Assembly: GCF_001661495.1 (NCBI RefSeq)
Contig: NZ_BDDT01000002.1
Location: 558,001-622,000 of the forward strand
DNA: 64,000 nucleotides
Source of the DNA: Pseudoalteromonas prydzensis
GTDB taxonomy: Bacteria > Pseudomonadota > Gammaproteobacteria > Enterobacterales > Alteromonadaceae
Direction: 5' to 3'
The notes below the pieces were generated by a model that did no database searches, was not told the DNA's origin, and was given only the letters and a program-made list of their open reading frames with translations. Positions within the stretch are counted from its first letter, which is position 1. Every line of letters begins with the position of its first letter. A program made the translations under genes and the position numbers. Positions 1 to 8,523 of the stretch are shown here, one piece after another.

Positions 1-1208
1 AGCTGCTGATTAAGCATCATACGAGCACAGAGCTCTAGTGCTAAGCGTTTTATTGCGATACTTTCATCGCCTTTGAGCAGTTGCCACCATAATTCGAATG
101 CAAAGTTATCACGATTAAGGCGAGGGTTACTGAGTTGTTTAACTAAGGTAAAACGTACCGCATCAATAGTTTCTATTTTTAATCGTTCAGTAAGTAGTTG
201 CTGTAAAAAAATTACCGAAAAGTTATTTGCTTGTTCTATAACACTTTGTCTGACACGCGGATAACTGTGTTCGGCTAGCAGCATTAATAGCTTTTCACAA
301 AATTGCGTAAGCTTAGTTTGGCTTATCAAAATTTTTGGTAGGGCTGCTAATATAAATAATCGCTGTTGCTGGTTGAGTTGGCAATTATCTGTTTGATAAA
401 TCAACTGCTGCATAAAGGCGCGAATGTAGGTTGGCCGTTGGTGGATCAAAATCTCTAAGATATCTAAACGGGCTAAATGGGGAGTAGTGCTATGCTCTAA
501 TGCAAGCACTAAGGTTTCAATTAAATTAGCATTAAGCTCAGGATCACTATTATGGTTATGGATCAGTTGCACTTGGTTTGCGAGCGCACGATATAAGGCA
601 TTTCTTACATGCTCGCTCTCAGTTTTTGCTAATAACTGTAAAAAGAAGTTTTCTAAATTAAGAGTTTGCCACGCTTTTGTGATGTTCTTAGCTGATTTTT
701 TTAAATAACGGTTACTTAAATCACCAAGCTTACCAATTAAAAACTTAAGTGTTTGTTCAATATCGGCCACTGCATCTTGGTAGCGGTTGATCACGGCTCC
801 CTCGTCAAACCAACGATTAAAGGCAAGCTTATCTTGGCGCAATTGCTCCGCGTTAGCGCCGAGTTGTTGAGCATAATCTAAAATGTGAAACTCACGTTCA
901 GCGCTTATTTCAGCGTGGCTAAGTCTTTCAATAAATAGCTGATAACTCGCATCTAGCTTTTGTAAACTGTGCTGTTTATTTTCTACTTGATGACGTAAGA
1001 ATGCGATTGCCTGGCCTAATAGCCAGATATCTTGATCTTCGCCATCGGGCATATTTTGCAGCAACTCCCACTGCGCTAAGTCATCCACTAATTGACGATA
1101 TTTTTGACGATAGAGATCCAGCCAAAAGTTGGCAATATCAGCAAACAATAAATGCTCTAAGCGGTTTTTTAGCTTACTTTGGATCGTTGCTTTCTTTGCG
1201 TTTGCCAT
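1..1208 (-). CDS. Alpha-solenoid (HEAT-like) cytoplasmic protein, C-terminus cut by window edge
   Basis: The frame is open from an ATG at 1208-1206 to base 1, giving about 402 residues beginning MANAKKATIQSK. There is no signal peptide or membrane segment. The sequence is almost all helical, rich in Leu, Gln and Ala. From about residue 180 it consists of repeated helix pairs of roughly 35-40 residues, as in HEAT or ARM solenoids; I could not assign a family. The start lies one base after the stop of the upstream 1433-residue gene, so it is probably the seventh gene of the envelope operon. It may be a cytoplasmic scaffold or regulator for that system, which is inference from position only. The operon may continue beyond the window. 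Confidence 0.75.
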   Translation of the reverse strand, partial: MANAKKATIQSKLKNRLEHLLFADIANFWLDLYRQKYRQLVDDLAQWELLQNMPDGEDQDIWLLGQAIAFLRHQVENKQHSLQKLDASYQLFIERLSHAEISAEREFHILDYAQQLGANAEQLRQDKLAFNRWFDEGAVINRYQDAVADIEQTLKFLIGKLGDLSNRYLKKSAKNITKAWQTLNLENFFLQLLAKTESEHVRNALYRALANQVQLIHNHNSDPELNANLIETLVLALEHSTTPHLARLDILEILIHQRPTYIRAFMQQLIYQTDNCQLNQQQRLFILAALPKILISQTKLTQFCEKLLMLLAEHSYPRVRQSVIEQANNFSVIFLQQLLTERLKIETIDAVRFTLVKQLSNPRLNRDNFAFELWWQLLKGDESIAIKRLALELCARMMLNQQ

Positions 1209-1209
1209 A

Positions 1210-4200
1210 TTAATTCTGCTCTAAAAAGTGATTGAGTTGGAGTGACTCAAAAATTATTTCGTCGTGGGAAAAAACAGCAAAACCAGTTTCGGCTAAGTTG
1301 CCGGTAGAAAACTCTAAGCTAACGTTATGGTCATTTCTAAACCAGTCTTGATCCCAACGCAATTTGATCCAACCTTGTGAGAAGTTGCCAAGGTGCAGCT
1401 GTTTTCGCCAGCCAATACTACTGATATATTGCCAAGTACTAATAGGGCGGTCCTCGTCAGCAAATTTATAATAACTGGTTATGCCAGCTTGGAATATATG
1501 ACCTTGATAATATTGATTCCAAGACGCACCAAAACGTAACATGTCGAAGCTAGTCCAATCGGCATTTGAGGTGCTACCGGCGAGGAAGTTAAAATAGCTA
1601 TCAACCCAAGGCTGATAGCGATATTGGTATTCCCCGCGCCAGCCTGAAGGATGATCTTCGCGATAGAAATTATAAATATCTGAATTGAGTTTAGAGTCAA
1701 ATAAAAAGTCTTCAATATCAGCACTGCTGTAGCTGTAAAACGGACTTATTTGCCATTGATGTCGATGGCTTTCATCAATTCGCCAGATCTGACCAACTTG
1801 CACATATGTATTTAACGCATACTGACTGTCATTGCCTGCTTGGCTTGGTTGCCAAGTTGTTTGTAGAGCGCTGTCGACATACCAAGGGGTATCGTGATCT
1901 TGCCATGAATGATAAGCGTCAACTGAGAGTAGCTCATTGTCTTGCTCGCTCAGGGAATAGGTGAGATCAAGACGATACCAATTTTCATCATCTGTTAAGC
2001 GAAATCGTGCGCCAATATCAACACTATGTCTTGTGGGAATTGCTTCACTTGATTCAAAAATACCGCGGCGGTCATAGTTTATAAATGCTTGCCAACTAAG
2101 GTCTTCTGGGTGAAATTGAGCTGTACTTGGTTGCAGTGCTGTAACCTGCTGCGGCAGTTGGTATACTGCGGCCTCTACAGGAGGGCGCTGCTCGCTGTGG
2201 AAACTAGATACTTTATTGTTGCTGTCACTCAGCTGCCAGGTATATAACCTAACGTGTTTTATCTTATCGGTGCTGACTTCAACTTTACCTGCTGGGTGAA
2301 AAAAGCTGCGTTCAACTCGTTGCTCAAAACTACCAGGCTCCTTACTTGCGAGCATTTGTTCGAGTTTAACCAATCTGTCTGCAGGTAATTGCGCGACTAA
2401 ATGGTGATCAGGCAGAACAGTATAAAACAATAAGTTATTGGTCAGTGGTAAGTCATACCAGCGATTATTACGATACTCTTGCGCTGTGAGCGTAACCACC
2501 TGCGATAAGTAGGGGTTAAGCCACAGTAATGAAACAAGGTTATCGGTAAGCTCGGTTTTACTAAAGCCAAACGAGTTTATTTTTCCCGGTTGTACGGACC
2601 AGACTTTTTCTGTTGCTCCTAACTTAATTGCCACATTTGCAATGTTACCTTGTGACAGCTCTGCCACCGAAAAGTTAAAGTTTAAACGAATTTGTTGCGA
2701 GCGAGTTTTGCTTAAATCAAGGTGTAACTGATGGTGTGGCCGAATTACCAACCCTTGCAGATAGCCTTGTTGGGTACTGGCGCTCACTAACTGATCGCTA
2801 TAACTGGTTTGCGCCTGCGCATCAACGATAATGAGCTGTGTGCCAGCAAAATCTAAATAGCTATCCAGTGGAGCCCATTCACCATAACTTTGCACCCGAG
2901 AAAATAATGACTCAAGTTGTGTCGGTAAACTCAGTTCATTTACCTTTGCTAATACTTGCGTGTACTCATTAAGAGTCAGTGTTTTATTGGCTAATTTGAA
3001 CAGCGTGTTATTTAATAAATCCTGCATACTGATATTAGCGTCATACAAAAGATCCATAAAGGGAGTTTGCCAATAATAAGAGCTAGCCATATTTTGATAA
3101 TTGTAAGTCTCAGCTTGCGATTGCCTTAGTACTTGGTAACTAATATATGTTTGTTGATTGCTATGTAAACTCACTGATTCACCGGCTTTTAAGGTAAGTA
3201 CTGCATCACTGGCAATGGATAATGGTTGAGCATCATTGAGTAAACTATTTGTGGAGCTAATATCAGAAAAAATTGGCAGCAGGCTTTGTTGTTTCCCTTG
3301 CTTTGCAAATAACCAAGTCATTTTATATTGACCATTTTGTACGCTGGTACTGCGTGCTCTAAGCACAATGGTTAAAGGCTGCGAGGCTGCTTTAAACGTT
3401 AAAGTTTGGCTTTTATTTACAGCCATTGCAGATAATCTACCCGTTGGGCTGACGAGTGTTTGAATACCTGCATGCTCAATTTCATATTCAGGTTGTTGTA
3501 GTATTGTTTGGCTATAGTTCCGCCAGTTTAATTGGGCAAAGCTAGTGTGTAATGTGGCAGTATTTGATAAATCATGGCTTAACCATAATGCGAGTAAGTT
3601 TTTTTGCTGTTTGATAGCAAGCGAAATCATAATATTGCGACAAGGCGCGAGTAGTTGTAACGCATTTGCGCATAAACCTTGCAATTTATAGTCTTGCTGT
3701 AATGCTTGATATTGTAATAACAGCGCATTACCAGCATAGCGTTTAATCGCTATGTTTTGAGTGCTTTTATACAGCCCTTCAAGGTAGCTTTTTGCAAGTG
3801 CTGCACGTCCTTGAACGTCTAATATTTTAACTCGTAGCTGCCACGCTTTAATGGCAATATCTGTGTTTGACACATTCACTAATTTTTTTACTATCTGCAG
3901 TGCTTTTAGTGGGCTTTCAGTCATTAAGTATTCGGCTTCACCAAGTTGATGTTGCCAGTGCATTGTGTCTGTTGTACTGAGCTGCACAATTTCTTGCTGT
4001 GGGTTATACGGCATTAATGAATCAATAAACTCATTACCGATTTGATTAATTTGCTGATCGACAAGAGTATCAATAACTGTGCTGGTTTCTTTTAAAGTAC
4101 CCGCTTGGGCATAAAGCAGCTCATTATTAGGCAACGCTAAAAGTTGATCACTTTGCAGTGCATATTCTATCGTCTGGCGTTGCTGTTGTAGGTTTTGAAT

Positions 4201-5511
4201 GCTTAATTGAGTGCTTGTTAACGGCACCTGTAACTCAAAAGCAGCGAAGTTTTCGCTTTTTCGTAAGGTTAAGTGCCATTCTAAATTACCGCTAGTGACT
4301 AATAGTTGTGTATCAACATCACTACGAGCATGCAGGGTAATGGTTGTTCTTACCCGTTGCTTGGTATTAAGCGAGAAGTGATGTTGCTGCTTCGCTAAAG
4401 TATGAACTTGTGCGTATTCTTCTGATAGCACTGGGTAGCTTATATCGTCGACTAAGCGCAGACCGGCTAAGCTATCAAAGTGCTTAAAATGACTATTAAT
4501 AGTTACTTTGTCGTGTGTATTCGGGGTGAGAAAATCACTGGCTGAAATAGTTTTCAACAAATCTTGATAACGCCGTTGTGCAAGTAAATCGCCTTGTAAA
4601 TAAGCCTCACTGATCAGTGGTGATAAATCGTGCTGTAGGTAAATCTGTTTTAGTGTGTTATCTAGGTTGTTGACCCAATAAGGTTGAAATAAGCGCTCTT
4701 GTAGCTTGTCCATAGCTTGATCATCATAAATGGCTCTGTGACTCTGCTCGAGTTTAATGAAAGCATTAGTTTCGCTTCTTATCGTTAGGTATTCACCTTT
4801 GCCGATCGCTAAATAATCAGCATTTGCAAGACCCACTTGTAGGCTCTGATACTCGCTAGCACGGCTCGCAATAACACCAATAATGCTGGCGGGTTGGTCA
4901 TCAATATACGCATATACTTTGCCGTTGCTGTCTTTATTGAGTAGATCTTTACGCACCGATAACTTTAATTTTTTGGCATCTGGGAAGTACAGTTTTACAG
5001 TCTCTCCCGCTTTAAAGTGATAATAGTGCTCAACGTTTTGACCGTATTGTAAGCGCGTCGCTGTTCTTGGTAGCTTAATTGCACGGCGAAAGCTATCGCG
5101 ATGGCGATTTACTTCGCCAACAAGTGCCGCTAAAGTTGCGCCTTCATCAAGGTGATTGGTGATCTTTAAAATACGGTTGTAGGGTGCACTTGGTAATTGG
5201 CAGGTTGATTTTTCGCAAATAAAATCGCGATTAACATAGAGCCTTTGTTGCGCAAGGTGACTTGTTCCTGAGCTATAAATAAATGAATTAAACGTATTGC
5301 TGTCAAGTTCGAGCCACTGTCCTTTGGCAAGCCAAAGGTACTGAGTTTGTTTCGCTTCAAAATACCGTGCTTGCTGAACTTCAGCCAAGTGAATTTGCGG
5401 CGTGAGGTTAAGCCAACGTGGTGAGCTTAAAATGTTATCATTACTGGCTAAACTCGTTGGGCTAAGCGTAACTAATAAACTGAATATAAAAGCAATTATA
5501 GCGTAATGCAT
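1210..5511 (-). CDS. Large exported protein with helical middle and C-terminal beta-barrel-like region
   Basis: This 1433-residue protein has a Sec signal peptide (hydrophobic residues 3-20, likely cut after Ala22). Residues about 25-480 look beta-rich. Residues about 520-660 form helical pairs resembling TPR repeats, and about 690-830 is again beta-rich. From about 1100 to the end there are many alternating polar/aromatic strands full of Trp and Tyr separated by Asp/Asn-rich turns, as in outer-membrane beta-barrels. It lacks the usual final aromatic residue, so barrel assignment is an inference. Its start overlaps the upstream 256-residue gene by 16 bases. In an operon with CapA- and PgsC-like proteins it would fit as the outer-membrane part of an export or polymer-handling machine. 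No named family recognised. Confidence 0.8.
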   Translation of the reverse strand: MHYAIIAFIFSLLVTLSPTSLASNDNILSSPRWLNLTPQIHLAEVQQARYFEAKQTQYLWLAKGQWLELDSNTFNSFIYSSGTSHLAQQRLYVNRDFICEKSTCQLPSAPYNRILKITNHLDEGATLAALVGEVNRHRDSFRRAIKLPRTATRLQYGQNVEHYYHFKAGETVKLYFPDAKKLKLSVRKDLLNKDSNGKVYAYIDDQPASIIGVIASRASEYQSLQVGLANADYLAIGKGEYLTIRSETNAFIKLEQSHRAIYDDQAMDKLQERLFQPYWVNNLDNTLKQIYLQHDLSPLISEAYLQGDLLAQRRYQDLLKTISASDFLTPNTHDKVTINSHFKHFDSLAGLRLVDDISYPVLSEEYAQVHTLAKQQHHFSLNTKQRVRTTITLHARSDVDTQLLVTSGNLEWHLTLRKSENFAAFELQVPLTSTQLSIQNLQQQRQTIEYALQSDQLLALPNNELLYAQAGTLKETSTVIDTLVDQQINQIGNEFIDSLMPYNPQQEIVQLSTTDTMHWQHQLGEAEYLMTESPLKALQIVKKLVNVSNTDIAIKAWQLRVKILDVQGRAALAKSYLEGLYKSTQNIAIKRYAGNALLLQYQALQQDYKLQGLCANALQLLAPCRNIMISLAIKQQKNLLALWLSHDLSNTATLHTSFAQLNWRNYSQTILQQPEYEIEHAGIQTLVSPTGRLSAMAVNKSQTLTFKAASQPLTIVLRARSTSVQNGQYKMTWLFAKQGKQQSLLPIFSDISSTNSLLNDAQPLSIASDAVLTLKAGESVSLHSNQQTYISYQVLRQSQAETYNYQNMASSYYWQTPFMDLLYDANISMQDLLNNTLFKLANKTLTLNEYTQVLAKVNELSLPTQLESLFSRVQSYGEWAPLDSYLDFAGTQLIIVDAQAQTSYSDQLVSASTQQGYLQGLVIRPHHQLHLDLSKTRSQQIRLNFNFSVAELSQGNIANVAIKLGATEKVWSVQPGKINSFGFSKTELTDNLVSLLWLNPYLSQVVTLTAQEYRNNRWYDLPLTNNLLFYTVLPDHHLVAQLPADRLVKLEQMLASKEPGSFEQRVERSFFHPAGKVEVSTDKIKHVRLYTWQLSDSNNKVSSFHSEQRPPVEAAVYQLPQQVTALQPSTAQFHPEDLSWQAFINYDRRGIFESSEAIPTRHSVDIGARFRLTDDENWYRLDLTYSLSEQDNELLSVDAYHSWQDHDTPWYVDSALQTTWQPSQAGNDSQYALNTYVQVGQIWRIDESHRHQWQISPFYSYSSADIEDFLFDSKLNSDIYNFYREDHPSGWRGEYQYRYQPWVDSYFNFLAGSTSNADWTSFDMLRFGASWNQYYQGHIFQAGITSYYKFADEDRPISTWQYISSIGWRKQLHLGNFSQGWIKLRWDQDWFRNDHNVSLEFSTGNLAETGFAVFSHDEIIFESLQLNHFLEQN

Positions 5512-6266
5512 GTTTTGAACTGACTCATTAAATTAGGCTGTTGCACAAGTTGTGTCCGTAAGGTGTAACTCAACTCAATATGAAAAAACTCACTGTTTTT
5601 TAGTGCTATTTGGTTTAAAATATTTTTTGTGCCACCAAGCTCGGTGACTTCTAACGGATATACCCTGCTGGTTAACTTTAACTTCTGCGTTAAACATTGG
5701 CTTATGCGCTGCAATTGGGCGGTTGCAGGCTTACTCCCTTGACTAATAATGACATCACTGCTGCGCGCTTGTTGAGTGTGGCGTTTTTTTGCATCGAAGC
5801 CATGAATTTGATAAATCATTACACGCTCAACCATACTTGCATAGGTTTCAATAAAGGCATTAGTAACACTATAGCGGTACTTGCCAAGATCACTTTTTTG
5901 TCCATCATGAGTACTTGTATGACGGTGTACAGTATTTGCCAAAAAAACCTGACAGTCACCCAGTAATGCTAATGCAATAGCATACGTGTGTTTGTCATAA
6001 AAGCGATGTGGTGCGTAGGCAATGCACTGTTTACCGCTCGGTTGATAGTGTATTTCACCAGCAACGATTAGGTTATTTTTGTCTGTAAGTGTTAAAGATG
6101 ACACTAAGTCATTACTTTGCGCTAAGCTTTTTTGTACGTGCAACCACTGTGCAAGTTGATTTTTTGTGGCTGTATAAGCCTCATTGCTATTCACTTGCTG
6201 AGCATGAGTAGCTTGGCCGGTGAGCGACACTAAAATGAACGCAAATAGGGATTTATAAGGCATCAT
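5496..6266 (-). CDS. Secreted His/Asp/Glu hydrolase-like protein of the Pgs-type operon
   Basis: This 256-residue protein has a signal peptide (residues 1-22, ending QATHA). The mature part carries ordered polar motifs: APHRFYD (His87, Asp91) with Thr94, NTVHRH (His114, Arg115), DLGKYRYSVTNAF (about 126-138), QIHGF (His155) and HIELS..LR (His229, Glu231, Arg237). Their order resembles metal-dependent amidohydrolases and carboxypeptidases of the M14 / N-formylglutamate amidohydrolase type, but I cannot prove the family. The same pattern, with these residues mostly lost, occurs twice in the PgsC-like protein two genes upstream. It begins with two Met codons after a GGTGG site and overlaps the 756-residue gene by 14 bases. 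A role in trimming a peptide-like polymer is a guess from context. Confidence 0.75.
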   Translation of the reverse strand: MMPYKSLFAFILVSLTGQATHAQQVNSNEAYTATKNQLAQWLHVQKSLAQSNDLVSSLTLTDKNNLIVAGEIHYQPSGKQCIAYAPHRFYDKHTYAIALALLGDCQVFLANTVHRHTSTHDGQKSDLGKYRYSVTNAFIETYASMVERVMIYQIHGFDAKKRHTQQARSSDVIISQGSKPATAQLQRISQCLTQKLKLTSRVYPLEVTELGGTKNILNQIALKNSEFFHIELSYTLRTQLVQQPNLMSQFKTCITL

Positions 6267-8523
6267 CGTTCCACCACCTTATTTTTACTTCTTCATTGGC
6301 ATATTCTTCTAATATAGCTATCCACACGGTCTTATTACTGGTGAAGGTGACACTATTTAGTGCGCGAGTATCAGCATTAATTTGTTGAGTGATGGCTGGA
6401 TAAGCAAATAACAGACTGTCTTTAGGATGAATTAAAAACGCTTCGCTTAAAGTGCTTGGCTGTAGTTGCAAGCGTTTATTAGCAATACTGTATTCATGGG
6501 TTAAACCGCCATGGTATTTAGCGTTTTGTGTAACATCGATAATAATCGGCTGATCAGCATCATGGCTATATGCTTTCAATACGATACTGTGTGGTCGCAG
6601 TGTTGGATATGTTAATTGCAGCGGTCTATTGGCGGTAAGTTCGTATAAACGTTGCTTTATCCACGGGCGTTGCCCTTGCCAGTTTTGATATATTTTTTGT
6701 GCGCTGTCTTCAATAATTGCTAGTTGTTCAAGCTCAGCCTCTTTTAGAGTAATTTCTTTGGCAGAATGAGTATTTAATTGATAAACCACACTGGCTGGTG
6801 TTGTGCTTGGTGCATTGGCAGCCATCTGGACTAATTGTGTTTTAGTCAGTGGTGCATAATTAAAAGGGCTTGGCTCAGTACTTGGCGTAAAGTATTTTGC
6901 AGGACTATTCACCAAAGCGACGTTGGAAATTGGCAATTGTTTAAATAGTTCTCGAGACTGATAGAAGGTGTCTTCAATTAACACCTCAGGTGGTTCTTGA
7001 AACACCCTAAGATTGATATAACTGCCTTGCTCGGTGAACGCATAATGGTTATCGGCTTGTTGTTCATACCAGGCTGCAATATCATAAAAGTCAGAGCTTT
7101 CTAAACACACAGTATGGCATAACGTACGTTGATAGTTAAATTGACTATTTCGAGATTTAACCCGTACGAGCGATGGTTGCAGTGTGGCAATTTCTAATGC
7201 GCTTGCGCGTTCATTAACACGTAAATAAAAGTGATTAGCTTTAGGTACTTTCTCACGTTGTGTGGAATCTAAAATAACACGGTCAAAGCCTGATATTTCA
7301 TCGTTATAAGCAATGCTAAAGGTGTCAATTGGTTGGTTATCGTGATCAAAAACAATCACGTTGGCATGTCCTCTACTTGCGGATCTGAGGTCGATATTGA
7401 TATCGCTATTAGCTTCAATTGTGTAGCGAGCAGTTAAAAGCTCACTTATTTGATAATAGCCGTCTTGTGTTGTAAGCATCGGTTGCTGTGAACTAAAAGA
7501 CCAATTACTTAATAGTGGTTCGCTACTGCAGATAGTTACTAAACCACTGTCTAATTGCTCTGTGATAAAACTCAGTGGCTGTGTTGTTGCTTTATAACTG
7601 ACCGCCCGCGGCGCAATAAACTGGCTTAAATCGTACCAAGTAAGGTTGATTTTTGTTTCACTATTGAGACTAAAAGTAAGCGAATCTGGCTGCTCGAGGA
7701 CGATGCTCGCGCATAATGTCGCATCGGTGTAATAGTCATTTAAATTCAGCTGTTGCTGTGAAAAATCATACGTAACAACATTGTAAGGCAGTGTTTCGTA
7801 TAAAATATCGGCCTTAAAGTCGATCCCCGGGATCCCTTGCGGAGCCAGCTTTAGCCATGAATAAGTAACAGCATTATTTATTTCGGTAGTGGATAAAGCG
7901 TTAACGCCAACGGTATGATAGGCACTACTTCGTTCTCTGCGCTCCAGTGGTAATTTCAGCCAAGCACTGTATCTATCATTATTATTGTTAAGGGTTTTAG
8001 CATGGACTCTGACCACAACACCCATTACTTGTGTATCTTCGGGAATGAGTTTTAATGATACGCTCGCGACGTTATTTAATTGCCTTTGATCTAGATAAAA
8101 AGACTGCCCAGATGAGACCAACAAAGCTTGGCGGTCTTCAATAATTTGCTTTATTTGCAGCTCATTATCGGTAGGTGTTAATTTTGACGCATGATGATAG
8201 ATATGACTGCTTATCACTTGTTTTTGCTCATCTAAGAAGTTGTATTCAATGGCATAATTAATGGGTTTGTCTAGCGCTAAAGGCTCAGCAAAAATGGCGT
8301 TTGATAACACTCGAATTGCATGCGTCCTAGAGGGAGAGAACGAAAATATTAATGGTTGTTCAGTGCTTAACCATTGTACATTAGAGCGGGTTTCTTGATC
8401 CGAACGGTTGGTAATAGGCTCAGCCGATTTTACCCACAAATAAAAGCTAAAGGCAGCAAAAGCTAATCCAAAAACCAGTGCCAGCAAAATGAGTAATTTT
8501 AAGAGTCGTTTAATAAATTGCAT
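6253..8523 (-). CDS. Membrane-anchored periplasmic beta-rich protein of the Pgs-type operon
   Basis: I chose the ATG at 8523 (756 residues, starting MQFIKRLLKLL) because GAGGG lies five bases upstream; an in-frame TTG at 8535 is possible. One N-terminal membrane helix (about residues 8-31) follows basic residues, so the protein is an inner-membrane-anchored periplasmic protein. The rest is predicted beta-rich, with several segments resembling bacterial carbohydrate-binding or pre-peptidase-type sandwich domains, and two Cys close together (about residues 470-480). No family recognised. It overlaps the PgsC-like gene by 14 bases and the 256-residue gene by 14 bases, so it is translationally coupled to both. 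It could bridge the inner-membrane PgsC-like protein to the outer-membrane protein; this is inference. Confidence 0.75.
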   Translation of the reverse strand: MQFIKRLLKLLILLALVFGLAFAAFSFYLWVKSAEPITNRSDQETRSNVQWLSTEQPLIFSFSPSRTHAIRVLSNAIFAEPLALDKPINYAIEYNFLDEQKQVISSHIYHHASKLTPTDNELQIKQIIEDRQALLVSSGQSFYLDQRQLNNVASVSLKLIPEDTQVMGVVVRVHAKTLNNNNDRYSAWLKLPLERRERSSAYHTVGVNALSTTEINNAVTYSWLKLAPQGIPGIDFKADILYETLPYNVVTYDFSQQQLNLNDYYTDATLCASIVLEQPDSLTFSLNSETKINLTWYDLSQFIAPRAVSYKATTQPLSFITEQLDSGLVTICSSEPLLSNWSFSSQQPMLTTQDGYYQISELLTARYTIEANSDINIDLRSASRGHANVIVFDHDNQPIDTFSIAYNDEISGFDRVILDSTQREKVPKANHFYLRVNERASALEIATLQPSLVRVKSRNSQFNYQRTLCHTVCLESSDFYDIAAWYEQQADNHYAFTEQGSYINLRVFQEPPEVLIEDTFYQSRELFKQLPISNVALVNSPAKYFTPSTEPSPFNYAPLTKTQLVQMAANAPSTTPASVVYQLNTHSAKEITLKEAELEQLAIIEDSAQKIYQNWQGQRPWIKQRLYELTANRPLQLTYPTLRPHSIVLKAYSHDADQPIIIDVTQNAKYHGGLTHEYSIANKRLQLQPSTLSEAFLIHPKDSLLFAYPAITQQINADTRALNSVTFTSNKTVWIAILEEYANEEVKIRWWNDDAL

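Noticed and set aside
1210..5511. NfrA-like phage receptor / exopolysaccharide export porin
   Set aside because: Length and periplasmic TPR-like plus barrel layout are similar, but I could not match any specific NfrA or PgaA motif.
1210..8523. Shared sandwich domain between the 756- and 1433-residue proteins
   Set aside because: Short stretches ending in YLRVNE and YLTIRSE with similar strand spacing look alike, but the match is too weak by eye to claim.
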